The notes beneath the pieces were generated by a model. It was not told the DNA's origin and ran no database searches. It saw only the letters and a program-made list of their open reading frames with translations. A stretch of 46,231 bases of DNA. It comes from Candidatus Gastranaerophilales bacterium (GTDB lineage: Bacteria > Cyanobacteriota > Vampirovibrionia > Gastranaerophilales > Gastranaerophilaceae). The DNA is taken from contig CALVBY010000005.1 in NCBI GenBank assembly GCA_944325905.1, forward strand, positions 1 through 46,231, given 5' to 3'. The position numbers and the translations under genes are program-made. Of the stretch, positions 1-11,332 are shown one piece after another (position 1 is the first letter of the stretch; each line of letters starts with the position of its first letter).

Positions 1-65
1 CAAAAGTTGCCGCCGTGCGCGCAGCACTTAACATAATCTTTAAAATTAAACATGGGTTCAATAAT
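1..65. repeat. 3' end of a GC-rich dispersed repeat (copy 1, cut by window edge)
   Basis: The first 30 bases are identical to 11333-11362, and similarity continues at roughly 85-90% to about base 65. At the second copy the shared segment is the right half of a long hairpin, so copy 1 probably continues upstream of the window. The GC-rich part contrasts with the AT-rich flanks. Family unknown. Confidence 0.8.
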
Positions 66-104
66 AATTTTATATAAAAACAGAGTCAAACCGCGAATAT
101 TTGA

Positions 105-146
105 CTACAAAAGGATTTCAGACACATGACCAAAATCCTTTCGTAG
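105..146. other. Long imperfect hairpin upstream of rpoB
   Basis: Arms 105-118 and 133-146 are 14 bases each and complementary except for one G-T position; the loop is 14 bases. No run of T follows either arm, so it is not a typical intrinsic terminator. It could be an RNA structure at the end of an upstream transcript or a protein-binding site. The rest of 1-461 holds no gene that I can see. Confidence 0.6.
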
Positions 147-272
147 CAATATATACGTTTTATACCTTGACAGGCAAATTCAAGTATAGTCAAACTTTCG
201 ACCTATACCAAAAAACAAAAAAAATATTGTAACAAAAATTTAACAAATTACAAAAATCAAGCCGAAATTTTC

Positions 273-300
273 TTGACTATAAACCTTGATGTACTATGAT
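273..300 (+). promoter_or_regulatory. Promoter of the rpoB-rpoC1-rpoC2 operon
   Basis: A TTGACT box (273-278) and a TATGAT box (295-300) are separated by 16 bp. A/T tracts at about 205-260 could act as an UP element. Predicted transcription starts near 307, giving a leader of about 155 nt before rpoB. Confidence 0.7.
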
Positions 301-306
301 GAAGTA

Positions 307-461
307 ACATGAAAAAGTAAAGTAGGGGCAATTTGTGCCTAAATACAAAAAGTCCCGTAAAATATATTTATTTGCCGGTTTCAGGCAAAAGGTTAACAGC
401 CTCAAGTTAGAAAATTTTAAAAGTTTAGTACGTACACCATTTATGAAAATGAGGTAATTTA
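307..461 (+). promoter_or_regulatory. rpoB 5' leader with two small hairpins
   Basis: The leader contains a short GGCA/TGCC stem (327-339) and a perfect TTTGCC/GGCAAA stem (371-376 with 384-389). A GAGG ribosome-binding site lies just before the ATG at 462. Neither stem is followed by a T run. In many bacteria rpoB follows rplL in one transcript; here it has its own long leader, which could carry autoregulation. That role is inferred. Confidence 0.4.
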
Positions 462-3400
462 ATGTCTAAGACAAAATACGCAGAAAGAGTAACTCCAATG
501 GGTATTCCGCATACTCGTTTGGACGATTTACCGGACCTTATTGAAGTGCAAAAGAAATCTTTTGAATGGTTTTTAAAAGAAGGCTTGAAGGAAGAATTAC
601 TTTCATTCAGCCCTATTAAAGACTACACAGGAAGATTAGAATTACACTTCTTACCAAATTATACTTTCGACAATGCAAAGTATACAGTAGAAGAAGCTAG
701 AATCCATGACGCAACATATGCAAAACAATTGCGCGTTATGATCAGATTAGTAAACCGTGACAGCGGTGAAATCAAGGAACAAGAAGTTTACATCGGCGAC
801 ATCCCGACAATGACTGACAAAGGTACATTCATTGTAAACGGTGCTGAACGTGTAATCGTATCACAAATCGTACGTTCACCTGGTGTATATTTCAAACGTG
901 AAGTATCACCTGCAGGAAAACGCTTGTATAACGCAACAATGATTCCTAACCGCGGAGCATGGTTGAAGATAGAAACAGACAGCAACGATTTAATTTATGT
1001 CAAGATAGACAAAAATAGAAAAATCCTTGCTACAACTTTATTAAAAGCAATGGGCATAACTGTTTCTGAAATGGAAACTTTATTCACACACTTTGAATTC
1101 TTGAAAAAGACATTGGATAAAGATACAACAGAAACAACAGACGATGCTTTAATCGAAGTTTATAAAAAACTAAGACCTGGCGATCCTGCATCTCCTCAAG
1201 GCGGACGTTCAATATTGGAAGCTCGTTTCTTTGATGAGAAAAAATACGACATCGGTCGTGTTGGTCGTTATAAATTAAACAAAAAATTAAACTTGAACAT
1301 TCCTAAGAACCAAAGAACATTAACAGTTCAAGATATCGTTGCATCAATTGAATACCTAATCAATTTGACATATGATGAAGGTACATTGGATGACATCGAC
1401 CACTTAGGAAACAGAAGAATCCGTTCAGTAGGTGAATTGCTACAAAACCAATTCAGAGTAGGTCTTTCAAGAATCGAAAGAATTGTAAAAGAAAGAATGA
1501 CCCTACAGGATTCAGAAACATTAACCCCATTGAACTTGTTGAACACTAAACCATTAGTTGCTTCATTGAAAGAATTTTTCGGAAGTTCACAGTTGTCACA
1601 GTTCATGGATCAAACAAACCCATTGGCTGAATTAACACACAAAAGACGTATTTCAGCATTAGGACCTGGCGGTTTGATGAGAGAACGTGCAGGTTTTGCG
1701 GTTCGTGACATTCACCCTTCACACTATGGACGTATTTGTCCGGTTGAAACTCCGGAAGGTCCGAACGCAGGTTTGATCGGTTCATTGGCAACACACGCAA
1801 AAGTAAACGACTACGGATTTGTTGAATCTCCATTCTTTGTAGTAAAAGACGGTGTAGTAACTGACGAAGTTCACTACTTGACAGCAGATGAAGACGAAAA
1901 CTTCCGTGTAGCACCGGCAGACGTACAATTAAATAAAGACAGAAGCTTTAAAGATGAATACGTTCCGGTACGTTATCACTCAGAATTCACAATGGGCGAT
2001 TCAAAGAAAGTTGACTACGTAGGTGTTTGTCCTATTCAGATAATCTCAGTTGCGACATCAATGATTCCGTTTATTGAACACGATGACGCTAACCGTGCAT
2101 TGATGGGTTCAAACATGCAACGTCAAGCAGTTCCATTGTTCATAACTCAAAGACCGGTAGTAGGAACAGGGTTGGAAGCAAGAGCTGCTAAAGACTCAGG
2201 TATGGTAATCGTATCTGAAGTTGACGGTACTGTTGAAAGAGTAGTCGGTGAAGAAATTGTTATTCGTGATAAACAAAATAACCCTCACGTATATCAATTA
2301 ATGAAATACGTAAGAAGTAACCAAGATACATGTATTAACCAACGTCCTATAGTAAACGAAGGCGATAAGGTTAAAGCCGGTGATGTAATCGCAGACGGTG
2401 CATCAACTTGCGGTGGAGAACTTTCATTAGGTAAAAACGTTCTTGTAGCGTATATGCCTTGGGAAGGTTATAACTTCGAAGATGCTATCTTGTTATCAGA
2501 AAGATGTGTTCACGATGATATCTTCACATCAATCCACATTGAAAAATTAGAAATAGATGCAAGACAAACAAAACTTGGACCTGAAGAAATTACCCGTGAA
2601 ATTCCAAACGTTTCAGAAGACGCTTTGAGACACTTGGACGAACGTGGTATTGTTCGTATCGGTGCAAGAGTTTATGCAGATGATATATTAGTCGGTAAAG
2701 TAACTCCAAAAGGTGAATCAGAACATCCGCCTGAAGAAAAACTTTTAAGAGCAATCTTTGCTGAAAAAGCAAGAGACGTAAAAGATAACTCTTTAAGAGT
2801 CCCTCACGGAGAAGGCGGTCGCGTTATCGACGTTAAGGTATTTGACAGAGAAAAAGGTGACGAATTGCCACCTGGTGCAAATACAGTAATCAGAGTTTAC
2901 ATCGCACAAAAACGTAAGGTTTCAGTTGGTGATAAACTTTCAGGACGTCACGGTAACAAAGGTATCGTATCACGTATTTTACCGAAAGAAGATATGCCGT
3001 TTATGCCGGATGGTACACCTGTTGATATCGTGTTGAACCCACTTGGTGTTCCTTCACGTATGAACGTTGGTCAAACATACGAATTATTGCTAGGTTTGGC
3101 AGCATATTTAACAGGAAACTATTACGAAGCACCATCATTTGATGAAATGTATGGCGAAGCTCAATCAGAAATCGCAACAAAACACGAATTATTAAAAGGT
3201 ATCAAAGAAAGCGGATGCGATTGGGTAACAGAAGACGGTAAAGTAAGACTTATCGACGGAAGAACAGGTGAACCGTTTGATGAACCTGTTGCAGTAGGTC
3301 TTTCATACATCTTGAAACTTGTCCACCTTGTTGACGATAAGATTCACGCACGTTCAACAGGTCCTTACTCTCTTGTAACACAACAACCTTTAGGTGGTAA

Positions 3401-3779
3401 GGCACAGTTCGGCGGACAAAGATTTGGTGAAATGGAAGTTTGGGCATTGGAAGCATACGGTGCTGCTTATACATTACAGGAAATGTTAACAATCAAATCC
3501 GATGATGTAAACGGTAGAAACCGTGCTTACGAATCAATCGTAAAAGGCGACAATATTCCAAGACCAGGTATTCCTGAATCATTTAAGGTACTTGTAAGAG
3601 AATTGCAAAGTATCGGTTTGGATATTACAGTAGCGAAAAAAGACGGTGAAGAAGTCGATTTAATGAGCGATATGGATGATTTAAGAAAATCAGCACCAAA
3701 ACGTACATTATCAGACATCGATTCAGAGTTGTTGAATATCAACTTCTTTGAAACACCGACAACTTTCGGTGATCTTTAG
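462..3779 (+). CDS. rpoB: DNA-directed RNA polymerase subunit beta
   Basis: This is the beta subunit of RNA polymerase, forming one jaw of the catalytic cleft. At 1105 residues it is close to the short cyanobacterial form and lacks the large insertions of the E. coli protein. The rifampicin pocket (about residues 374-405) contains SQFMDQ, THKRR and ISALGPGG, matching the drug-sensitive consensus. The conserved [12 protein letters not shown] block follows near residue 823, and the C-terminus has the [20 protein letters not shown] anchor for beta'. The ATG is preceded by GAGG at proper spacing. It is first in an operon with rpoC1 and rpoC2. Identification is certain. Confidence 0.99.
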   Translation: MSKTKYAERVTPMGIPHTRLDDLPDLIEVQKKSFEWFLKEGLKEELLSFSPIKDYTGRLELHFLPNYTFDNAKYTVEEARIHDATYAKQLRVMIRLVNRDSGEIKEQEVYIGDIPTMTDKGTFIVNGAERVIVSQIVRSPGVYFKREVSPAGKRLYNATMIPNRGAWLKIETDSNDLIYVKIDKNRKILATTLLKAMGITVSEMETLFTHFEFLKKTLDKDTTETTDDALIEVYKKLRPGDPASPQGGRSILEARFFDEKKYDIGRVGRYKLNKKLNLNIPKNQRTLTVQDIVASIEYLINLTYDEGTLDDIDHLGNRRIRSVGELLQNQFRVGLSRIERIVKERMTLQDSETLTPLNLLNTKPLVASLKEFFGSSQLSQFMDQTNPLAELTHKRRISALGPGGLMRERAGFAVRDIHPSHYGRICPVETPEGPNAGLIGSLATHAKVNDYGFVESPFFVVKDGVVTDEVHYLTADEDENFRVAPADVQLNKDRSFKDEYVPVRYHSEFTMGDSKKVDYVGVCPIQIISVATSMIPFIEHDDANRALMGSNMQRQAVPLFITQRPVVGTGLEARAAKDSGMVIVSEVDGTVERVVGEEIVIRDKQNNPHVYQLMKYVRSNQDTCINQRPIVNEGDKVKAGDVIADGASTCGGELSLGKNVLVAYMPWEGYNFEDAILLSERCVHDDIFTSIHIEKLEIDARQTKLGPEEITREIPNVSEDALRHLDERGIVRIGARVYADDILVGKVTPKGESEHPPEEKLLRAIFAEKARDVKDNSLRVPHGEGGRVIDVKVFDREKGDELPPGANTVIRVYIAQKRKVSVGDKLSGRHGNKGIVSRILPKEDMPFMPDGTPVDIVLNPLGVPSRMNVGQTYELLLGLAAYLTGNYYEAPSFDEMYGEAQSEIATKHELLKGIKESGCDWVTEDGKVRLIDGRTGEPFDEPVAVGLSYILKLVHLVDDKIHARSTGPYSLVTQQPLGGKAQFGGQRFGEMEVWALEAYGAAYTLQEMLTIKSDDVNGRNRAYESIVKGDNIPRPGIPESFKVLVRELQSIGLDITVAKKDGEEVDLMSDMDDLRKSAPKRTLSDIDSELLNINFFETPTTFGDL

Positions 3780-3790
3780 AAATAATTTAA

Positions 3791-3809
3791 GCGGGGATAA
3801 TCTCCCCGC
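3791..3809 (+). other. rpoB-rpoC1 intercistronic stem-loop
   Basis: A perfect 7-bp GC stem (3791-3797 with 3803-3809) has a 5-base loop and no T run. It is therefore not an intrinsic terminator; RNA processing or mRNA stabilisation is more likely. The rpoC1 ribosome-binding site AAAGGAG follows. Confidence 0.6.
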
Positions 3810-3827
3810 CAATAAAAGGAGAAAATA

Positions 3828-5537
3828 ATGTCAACAAGCATAGATTATTTTGACTATATACGAATAAGTATAGCTTCACCGGAAAGGATTTTGAAATGGT
3901 CCTACGGCGAAGTAACAAAACCGGAAACAATAAATTACCGTACCTTGAAACCTGAAAGAGACGGTCTATTCTGCGAAAGAATTTTTGGACCTACAAAGGA
4001 TTGGGAATGCTATTGCGGTAAATATAAAAGAGTAAGACATAAAGGTATTATCTGCGAACGCTGCGGTGTTGAAGTTACTGATTCAAAAGTACGTCGCCAC
4101 AGAATGGGCCACATCAAACTTGCAGCTCCGGTATCACATATCTGGTTCTTAAAAGGTATTCCATCATACTTGGGTTTACTTTTGGATATGACTTTGAAAG
4201 ATTTGGAACAGGTAATTTACTTCAACAATTATGTTGTAATCGAACCTGGTGAAAGTCCTTTCAAAAAATTCCAATTGTTAGGTGAAGAAGAATACGAAGA
4301 TTATATTGCTGAAAACGAAGAAACTGAATTGAAAGTAGGTATCGGCGCAGAAGCAATTAAAGAACTTTTAGCAGAAATTAATGTAAAAGAATTGGCAGAA
4401 GAAATTCGTTCAGAATTAGCAGGAAACGTAACTTCTGTTCAAAGAAAAAGTAAATTAATCAAACGATTAAGATTACTTGATGCATTAATTTCATCAGAAA
4501 CAGATCCAACCTGGATGATAATGGACGTATTACCGGTAACACCGCCGGATTTAAGACCGATGGTACAGTTAGACGGCGGACGTTTTGCAACATCAGACTT
4601 GAACGATTTGTACAGACGTGTAATTAACAGAAACAACCGTTTACAAAGACTTTTGGAAATGGGCGCTCCTGAAATTATCGTAAGAAATGAAAAACGTATG
4701 TTACAAGAAGCAGTTGATGCATTGATAGATAACGGCCGCAGAGGTAGAACAGTTGTTGGTCCTAACAACCGTGCATTGAAATCATTATCAAATATCATTG
4801 AAGGTAAACAAGGTCGTTTCAGACAAAACTTACTTGGTAAACGTGTTGACTACTCAGGTCGTTCAGTTATCGTAGTAGGTCCGCAATTGAGCTTGAATCA
4901 GTGCGGTTTGCCAAAAGAAATGGCTATTGAATTGTTTAAACCATTTGTAGTTAATAAACTTATTGAAAGAGGATATGTTCAAAATATCAAATCAGCTAAA
5001 AAGAAAATTGAACGTTCCGAGGCGATAGTTTGGGATATATTAGAAGAAGTAATTGACGGACACCCGGTACTGTTGAACCGTGCTCCAACCTTGCACAGAT
5101 TAGGTATCCAAGCATTTGAACCTAAGCTTGTAGAAGGTAGAGCAATCCAATTGCACCCGTTAGTATGTACAGCATTCAACGCTGACTTCGACGGTGACCA
5201 GATGGCTGTTCACGTGCCGCTTTCAATCGAAGCACAAACAGAAGCAAGAATGTTGATGCTCGCTACAAACAACATCTTGGCTCCTGCAAACGGAAAACCG
5301 ATTATTACACCTTCTCAAGATATGGTACTTGGTATGTACTACCTAACCATCTTGAAAAATCCTGAACAAGAACCTAAAGGTTACTTCTATAACTTCCAAG
5401 ACGCAATTTCAGCTCTTGAAGTAGGCGTAATCGACTTGCACGACAAAATCGTTGTAAGAAATGAAAAAGGTGAAAGAATGGAAACTACAGTAGGAAGAAT
5501 TATTTTTAACGAAACTGTTAAAAATGCTCTTGCTTAA
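3828..5537 (+). CDS. rpoC1: DNA-directed RNA polymerase subunit gamma (N-terminal part of beta')
   Basis: This is the N-terminal portion of beta', encoded separately as in cyanobacteria and plastids. The zinc ribbon has Cys61, Cys63, Cys76 and Cys79. The absolutely conserved NADFDGDQM, whose three aspartates hold the catalytic magnesium, is at residues 451-459. The protein ends at residue 569, where other bacteria continue as one chain. A strong SD (AAAGGAG) precedes the ATG. rpoC2 follows after a 36-bp gap with its own SD and ATG, so this is a genuine gene split and not a frameshift. It is somewhat shorter than the roughly 620 residues usual in cyanobacteria. Confidence 0.97.
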   Translation: MSTSIDYFDYIRISIASPERILKWSYGEVTKPETINYRTLKPERDGLFCERIFGPTKDWECYCGKYKRVRHKGIICERCGVEVTDSKVRRHRMGHIKLAAPVSHIWFLKGIPSYLGLLLDMTLKDLEQVIYFNNYVVIEPGESPFKKFQLLGEEEYEDYIAENEETELKVGIGAEAIKELLAEINVKELAEEIRSELAGNVTSVQRKSKLIKRLRLLDALISSETDPTWMIMDVLPVTPPDLRPMVQLDGGRFATSDLNDLYRRVINRNNRLQRLLEMGAPEIIVRNEKRMLQEAVDALIDNGRRGRTVVGPNNRALKSLSNIIEGKQGRFRQNLLGKRVDYSGRSVIVVGPQLSLNQCGLPKEMAIELFKPFVVNKLIERGYVQNIKSAKKKIERSEAIVWDILEEVIDGHPVLLNRAPTLHRLGIQAFEPKLVEGRAIQLHPLVCTAFNADFDGDQMAVHVPLSIEAQTEARMLMLATNNILAPANGKPIITPSQDMVLGMYYLTILKNPEQEPKGYFYNFQDAISALEVGVIDLHDKIVVRNEKGERMETTVGRIIFNETVKNALA

Positions 5538-5573
5538 TGTAAATAAAGGTAATAATTAAAAAGGAAATACATA

Positions 5574-8500
5574 ATGGAAACAACATACATTCATGAAAAA
5601 AAGACACCCGAATACATTAACAAACAAATGGATAAAAAAGCACTAAACAATTTGCTTGCACAAATGTATTTGGAATATGGCGGTGCAAAGACAGCAGAAC
5701 TTGCTAACGCCTTGAAGAACTTGGGCTATAAATATGCGACCAAGTCAGGAACAACGATTTCCATAGCTGACTTGCAAGTTCCTCCTGCAAAAAAAGAACT
5801 TTTGCAAGAAGCTGAAAAAGAAATTGAACAATCAACAAACAGATATCTAAAAGGTGAAATCACCGAAGTAGAAAGATATACAAAAGTTATCGATACTTGG
5901 TCAGAAACAACCGCAAAATTAACAGAACAAGTAGTCGAAAACTTTGACAGATTAAACCCTGTGTATATGATGGCATTCTCCGGTGCGAGAGGTAACTTAT
6001 CACAAGTATCACAATTGGTAGGTATGCGTGGTTTGATGGCAGACGCACAAGGTCAAATCATCGACTTGCCTATTAAATCAAACTTTAAAGAAGGCTTATC
6101 CGTAACTGAATACATCATTTCATCATACGGTGCTCGTAAAGGTCTTGTAGATACAGCGTTAAAAACAGCTGACTCAGGATACTTGACAAGACGTTTGGTT
6201 GACGTTGCACAGGACGTTATAATCAGAGCAGAAGATTGCCACACAACAAAATCAATTAACATGAAACCTATTGTTGATGGTGATGCCGTTATTGTACCTT
6301 TGATTGACAGATTGTTAGGAAGAACAGTTGCTGAAGATATCAAAGATACTGACGGAACAGTTCTTGTAAAATCAGGAACGACTCTAAACCGTGATGATAT
6401 TAAAAAGATTGCACACTTAAACTTGCAAGAATTAAAAGTACGTTCAGGCTTAACTTGTGGACTTGAATATGGTATATGTCAAAAATGCTACGGTTGGGCA
6501 ATGACAACTCAAAAACTGGTTGATGTGGGTGAAGCAATCGGTATTATCGCGGCACAATCAATCGGTGAACCTGGTACACAGCTTACAATGAGAACCTTCC
6601 ACACAGGCGGTGTATTCAAAGGTTCAGGTGCTATGAAGCACATTGATGCTAAATCTGCCGGTGAAGTTGTATCAAATGTGAAAACAAGAGAACTAAGAAC
6701 TCGTCACGGTGATATCGTAAATGTCGCAAACTACGAAGCTGATATTGAAGTTAAGGGAGCAAAAAGAACTGAAAAATATCACATCCCTGCAGGTTCAACA
6801 GTATTCTTCACTAACGGTATGAAGGTAGAAAAAGGATTCACGTTGGCATCCTACGAACCAGCTTCTCAAGGTGACGGTTCACGTTTGACTGAAAAAGCAA
6901 CAAAAGATATCAACGCAGATTTGAGCGGTGAAGTTATATATGAAGACTTCGTTGCCGATGAAAAGAAAGACAGACAAGGCAACATCTCAAGAACTACAAA
7001 TAAACAAGGTGTTATTTGGGTTCTTGGCGGTGATGTTTACAACTTGCCTGGCGGTTCAAAAGTAATCGTTAAAGACGGTCAAAAAATAAAAGAAGGCGAA
7101 AAATTAGCTGAAACATTAACAATCTCTGAACACGGCGGTGAAGTTCGTTTCGGTGAAGATTTGGTTATTGAAGATGTTAATTTTGAAGGCAAAAAGATTA
7201 AAAAGATTGTACAAGGTAAAGAAATCACCATTGTAATCGCATCTTTGATGCCAGAAAATGCAACATTTGAACAAACTAAAAAAGAACAACTTTGGACAGT
7301 TAAGAAAACAGGTGAAAAATACATTGTAAAAGCACCTATAGATACAACTGTTGAAAACGGTATGATTATAGCTGAACTTTTGGATGACGAATGTGCAGTA
7401 ACAAGCTCAGGTGAAATCAGATACGTAGATGTAGAAGTTGACGAAAATCAAATTATTACAAAACCAGGAACAGTCGTATTTATTCCGGAAGAAATCCACC
7501 AAATTTCAAAAGACAGTTCTTTGAAAATGGTTGAAAACGGAACATACGTAACAGCCGGTACTGAGATTGTAAAAGACGTTTACTGTCATATAGACGGTAT
7601 CGTTGAGTTCAAAGAATACAACGAAATTATTCATGAAATCACAGTTAGACCTGGAGAAATCCACTCACTATCAAGTGTTTCTGAATTAAAAGTTGATGAA
7701 GGCGAAGTTGTTAAAAAAGGAACCGTTATTGCTGACGGTATCAAGGCAAAAGAAACTTCTATCGTTACAATTATGGATTCATCAATGGATGATATCGATA
7801 TTGAAGATTTGGATGAGGAACTTGATTCAAGTCTTTCACTTGATGAAGATAACATCTCAAATCAACCGATACAAATATTGGTTAGACCTGTTCAAGTACT
7901 TGATGTTAAACAAAAAGACGTATCAATCAAGTTCAACACTACCGATGAATTAATTGATATAGTTCCTGTAACTCAACTTCAGTATAAAGACGGAGCAAGA
8001 GTAAGAAATCTTGACGGTTCAACAATTACAAGAACAAGCTTAGTTCTTCAAATGCAAGGCTACCTATCACACTTAAAAGGAATGGTAGAATTGGATGACA
8101 AAGGTAATTTAAGAATTGTAGTTCTTGAAAACTTAATTGTTCGTCGTGAATTTGAAGGTAATTCAAAATTATTATCAGCTCTTCAAACAGAATTGCTTGT
8201 TAAAGACGGTCAAACTATCGAACCAAAAACACCTATTGCAAAAACACAAGTGCTTGCAATCAACGATGGTGTAGCTTCAATTAGTGAAGGTAAAGCTGAC
8301 AATAGACGTCTTTTATTAACAAGTGAAAAATACGAAGAAGTTGTTAAGATTAAATCAACTGCAAGCGTTAAGAAGGGTGATTTTGTAAAAACCGATGCAA
8401 TTATTTCATCAAACGGTGACAAATCACCAGTGTCAGGTCTTGTTGTTGCAGTTAATAAAGGCGAAATAACTGTAAGAACCGGACGTCCTTACTTGATCAG

Positions 8501-9434
8501 CCCTGGTACTATGTTGCAAGTTGAATCAGGCGCATTGGTACTTCGTGGTGATATGATTGCTACATTGGTATTTGAAAGACAAAAAACAGGCGACATCGTA
8601 CAAGGTTTGCCAAGGGTTGAAGAACTTCTTGAAGGTCGTAAACCTAAAGATTGTGCAATTCTTGCAGAAGAAGACGGTGTTGCAGAAATCGAAACTGATG
8701 ACGATTTGCCAAGATTATACCTAGTAAATGAAAACGGCAGAGTAGAAATCAAATACGCAATCGATGCAAACATTATCGTTCACGATAAACAAAAAATAAC
8801 AAAAGGTCAGCCTTTAACAAGCGGTCCTTTGAACCCGCATGACGTAATTAGACTTTGCGGAGTTGAGGCAGCTCAACAATACTTGGTTGACGAAGTACAA
8901 CGTGTATATCGCTCACAAGGTGTAGAAATCGCAGACAAACATATCGAAATTATCGTACGTCAAATGACTAAGAAAGTTAAGATTATTGATGCCGGCGATA
9001 CAAACCTTCTACCTGGCGAGCTTATTGAACTTCAAACATTTGAAGAAGCAAATAAAAAGGCTGAAGAGGAAGGTAAAGTTCCAGCAACTTGCGAATACAT
9101 GTTGTTAGGTATAACAAAAGCTTCATTGAATACTGAAAGCTTCATTTCAGCAGCCTCATTCCAAGAAACAACAAGAATCCTGACAGAAGCTGCAGTTGAC
9201 GGAAAGAAAGACCTGTTAAGAGGATTAAAAGAAAACGTAATTATCGGTCGTTTAATACCTGCAGGTACAGGCTTCCACCATCTGTCTAACGCCAACGAAG
9301 AAAAAGAACGCGAAGCAAGAAAACGTGCAGTAGCACAAAGAAATCAGGCAAGAAAACCGTCTGCAATTTTGGAAGAAATTGAAGGCATGTTCGGCGCTCC
9401 TGATTTCACATTAGACGATAACGAAGATGAATAA
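5574..9434 (+). CDS. rpoC2: DNA-directed RNA polymerase subunit beta' (C-terminal part)
   Basis: This is the C-terminal portion of split beta'. The second zinc site uses Cys222, Cys295, Cys302 and Cys305. The bridge helix/trigger loop block [19 protein letters not shown] with MRTFHTGG lies near residues 318-346. About 640 residues then separate the trigger loop from the conserved [19 protein letters not shown] (about residue 1003), corresponding to the giant SI3 insertion of cyanobacteria, built of repeated beta-barrel-like modules. Within it, residues about 733-760 are a strongly acidic Asp/Glu/Ser linker. The C-terminus carries the conserved [17 protein letters not shown] element. SD AAGGA precedes the ATG. 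A terminator follows. Confidence 0.97.
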   Translation: METTYIHEKKTPEYINKQMDKKALNNLLAQMYLEYGGAKTAELANALKNLGYKYATKSGTTISIADLQVPPAKKELLQEAEKEIEQSTNRYLKGEITEVERYTKVIDTWSETTAKLTEQVVENFDRLNPVYMMAFSGARGNLSQVSQLVGMRGLMADAQGQIIDLPIKSNFKEGLSVTEYIISSYGARKGLVDTALKTADSGYLTRRLVDVAQDVIIRAEDCHTTKSINMKPIVDGDAVIVPLIDRLLGRTVAEDIKDTDGTVLVKSGTTLNRDDIKKIAHLNLQELKVRSGLTCGLEYGICQKCYGWAMTTQKLVDVGEAIGIIAAQSIGEPGTQLTMRTFHTGGVFKGSGAMKHIDAKSAGEVVSNVKTRELRTRHGDIVNVANYEADIEVKGAKRTEKYHIPAGSTVFFTNGMKVEKGFTLASYEPASQGDGSRLTEKATKDINADLSGEVIYEDFVADEKKDRQGNISRTTNKQGVIWVLGGDVYNLPGGSKVIVKDGQKIKEGEKLAETLTISEHGGEVRFGEDLVIEDVNFEGKKIKKIVQGKEITIVIASLMPENATFEQTKKEQLWTVKKTGEKYIVKAPIDTTVENGMIIAELLDDECAVTSSGEIRYVDVEVDENQIITKPGTVVFIPEEIHQISKDSSLKMVENGTYVTAGTEIVKDVYCHIDGIVEFKEYNEIIHEITVRPGEIHSLSSVSELKVDEGEVVKKGTVIADGIKAKETSIVTIMDSSMDDIDIEDLDEELDSSLSLDEDNISNQPIQILVRPVQVLDVKQKDVSIKFNTTDELIDIVPVTQLQYKDGARVRNLDGSTITRTSLVLQMQGYLSHLKGMVELDDKGNLRIVVLENLIVRREFEGNSKLLSALQTELLVKDGQTIEPKTPIAKTQVLAINDGVASISEGKADNRRLLLTSEKYEEVVKIKSTASVKKGDFVKTDAIISSNGDKSPVSGLVVAVNKGEITVRTGRPYLISPGTMLQVESGALVLRGDMIATLVFERQKTGDIVQGLPRVEELLEGRKPKDCAILAEEDGVAEIETDDDLPRLYLVNENGRVEIKYAIDANIIVHDKQKITKGQPLTSGPLNPHDVIRLCGVEAAQQYLVDEVQRVYRSQGVEIADKHIEIIVRQMTKKVKIIDAGDTNLLPGELIELQTFEEANKKAEEEGKVPATCEYMLLGITKASLNTESFISAASFQETTRILTEAAVDGKKDLLRGLKENVIIGRLIPAGTGFHHLSNANEEKEREARKRAVAQRNQARKPSAILEEIEGMFGAPDFTLDDNEDE

Positions 9435-9452
9435 TCATACTTCAAAATAACA

Positions 9453-9482
9453 AAAAAAGCCTCCAAATCCGGAGGCTTTTTT
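9453..9482 (+). terminator. Intrinsic terminator of the rpoBC1C2 operon
   Basis: GCCTCC (9459-9464) pairs with GGAGGC (9471-9476) around a 6-base loop. An A tract lies before the stem and six T follow it. It could act in both directions. Confidence 0.93.
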
Positions 9483-9532
9483 CATTTATTTACATTATAT
9501 ACAAAAAACAAAAAACTTATATAATATAGTAT

Positions 9533-10609
9533 ATGAAAGAAAAAACTATAGACGATTACAGACGCGAATTTTATCAGGTATATCATAAAGAAATTCTGCC
9601 AACACTTATTGAATTTGAAGAAAAAAGAAAAGGCAGCTTCAGCTTTTGTTTTTTTATTGAAGTAATTGTAATAGCCGCATTTGCATTGGTATCTTATTAT
9701 TCACTAAAGGATGCAACAGATATAGTATGTCAAATTTTGAGTCTTATTCTTGGATTGGCTGCAATAGCAATACCACATTATATGAATAAAAATTTTATAA
9801 AAATGCTAAAAAAGGAATGCATGCACAGTTTAACAAAAGTATTTGGTGATGTAGAATGGGGGAATGGACTATTTTTTATAACAGATGAAGAACTGGGGAA
9901 AAGCGAATTATTTGCTGGATATAACAGAAGAAGCAACGATGATTCTTTCAAAGGTAAATATAACGGGGTTAACTTTGTAATTTCGGAAACAAAACTTGTA
10001 AACCAAACAGGCAGCGGCAAAAATCGTCGCAGACGGACAATATTCAAAGGAATCATAATAAATTTTGAATCAAACAAAACTATACGTAATAAAACAATTA
10101 TTACTACAAAATGGGATATGCATACCGCCAGAATGGGCAAGTGGATGTTTTTCAGCTCCATTTTACCCCTATTTGCATATATATACTTATTCCCTGAGCT
10201 CAAAATCCTGCTTATAGCAGCGGTAGCACTTGCAATAATTGCGATTTTCACATTCTTTTCAAAAGGGAACGGTGAAGTAATGGACGAAGTTAACCTTGAA
10301 GATCCAGTATTCGAAAAGAAATTCAATGTATATTCATCCGATCAGGTGGAAGCAAGATACTTAATTACAACCGCATTTATGGAAAGATTTAATAACCTGA
10401 ATACAGCTTTTGGTGCTAAAAAAGCAAAATGTTCTTTTTTTGATAACACAATAATGTTTGCGATTTCAACACACAAAAACCTGTTTGAAATAGGGAACTT
10501 ATTTATGAGGCTGGATGACCCAAACAGAATAACCAAATTTTTTAACGAAATCGCATCAATTCTGATACTTGTTGACTATTTCAAACTTGATGAACACATA
10601 AAATTATAA
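9533..10609 (+). CDS. DUF3137-like membrane protein
   Basis: Function unknown. The C-terminal half contains the pattern EDPVFEKKFNVYSSDQVEAR followed by YLIT and FMERF, which I recognise as typical of DUF3137 proteins. Two hydrophobic segments lie at about 40-86 and two more at about 203-242, so it is probably an inner-membrane protein with soluble parts between. The 358-residue length fits the family. A TATAAT box (9520-9525) ends 7 nt before the ATG and there is no Shine-Dalgarno, suggesting a leaderless mRNA. It stands alone after the rpoC2 terminator. Confidence 0.8.
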   Translation: MKEKTIDDYRREFYQVYHKEILPTLIEFEEKRKGSFSFCFFIEVIVIAAFALVSYYSLKDATDIVCQILSLILGLAAIAIPHYMNKNFIKMLKKECMHSLTKVFGDVEWGNGLFFITDEELGKSELFAGYNRRSNDDSFKGKYNGVNFVISETKLVNQTGSGKNRRRRTIFKGIIINFESNKTIRNKTIITTKWDMHTARMGKWMFFSSILPLFAYIYLFPELKILLIAAVALAIIAIFTFFSKGNGEVMDEVNLEDPVFEKKFNVYSSDQVEARYLITTAFMERFNNLNTAFGAKKAKCSFFDNTIMFAISTHKNLFEIGNLFMRLDDPNRITKFFNEIASILILVDYFKLDEHIKL

Positions 10610-10704
10610 TTCAAATTACAAAAGAGATTTTTAAACAAAATAGCTGATTTTGCAAAGGTTTAGGGAATTTTTTGCCGTATAAAGTAATAAAGAAAGGAAC
10701 TTTT

Positions 10705-10866
10705 ATGGCAAGAATAATTGAAGGTGAAAGAAGATTAATCAAAATGAGCGTAGATGATGTAATAAGCATAGTTAGGGAATACCAGCAGATATGCAAAAAC
10801 AGCTGCTGCTATGAACATACGCGTGAGCTTTTGGCAAAAGCCGATTTTTATATCCCTGAGGATTAA
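10705..10866 (+). CDS. Small conserved-looking protein of unknown function (53 aa)
   Basis: Unknown function. The ATG at 10705 is chosen because AGAAAGGAAC lies 4-12 bases upstream; an in-frame ATA/ATG-less extension starting near 10672 has no such site. The protein begins MARIIEGERR and is mostly charged and helical, with a CKNSCC cysteine cluster near residues 31-36 and an acidic end. No membrane segment is visible. It sits between the DUF3137 gene and the repeat island. A real gene is likely from the good ribosome-binding site and compact length, but there is no homology claim. Confidence 0.6.
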   Translation: MARIIEGERRLIKMSVDDVISIVREYQQICKNSCCYEHTRELLAKADFYIPED

Positions 10867-11119
10867 CATTACCTAAAAATACTATCCGCGGCAGGATAAT
10901 ACATTGTCTCTACATAAAAACTATTAAAGGTATCTTTTTGTTCACTTTTTCTTAACTTGTTTGCTCGCGTTAAACGGGACTGCAACGTCGTCGCCAGCGT
11001 GCCGCCGCTTCGCCCTCTGCTCGCAATCCGCTTTATTGCGATGTAAAAAGAAAAACACGCGTGTTTACTTGCAATCCTACGGATTGCTCAAGCCATAACG
11101 GGCGCACATCCGTGCCGTT

Positions 11120-11184
11120 GCAAATTTTACACCATATTTCCTCTCCTCTTGTGGGAGAGGTAGGGTGAGGGGTGTAAAATTTGC
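11120..11184. repeat. Nested palindromic repeat element
   Basis: The outer arms 11120-11133 and 11171-11184 are perfect 14-bp complements. Inside, CCTCTCC (11140-11146) pairs with GGAGAGG (11154-11160), followed by AGGGTGAGG. The inner unit recurs in altered form at 39936-39997. The two-level symmetry suggests a REP/MITE-like element or an insertion into a palindrome. Confidence 0.75.
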
Positions 11185-11332
11185 AATCGTTCCCTGCACT
11201 TTCTTACTCACTCGCATTAAACGGCATTTTGGTCAGCGGAGTTCTCCGCCGACCTTCAGCCTCTGCTCGCTCGCACCTAAGGACAACGGCGCGGTTTGAC
11301 TAAATCCAGCGTACGGTGGTTACTTTTGACAT

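Noticed and set aside
167-190. TTGACA ... TATAGT promoter upstream of rpoB
   Set aside because: The boxes are only 12 bp apart, too close; the pair at 273-300 has correct spacing.
5538-5573. rpoC interrupted by frameshift or sequencing error
   Set aside because: The second part has its own SD and ATG after a 36-bp spacer and the break fits the known rpoC1/rpoC2 split.
7693-7953. Open frame of 86 codons within rpoC2
   Set aside because: It is an alternate frame of the acidic SI3 linker with no ribosome-binding site and no protein-like pattern.
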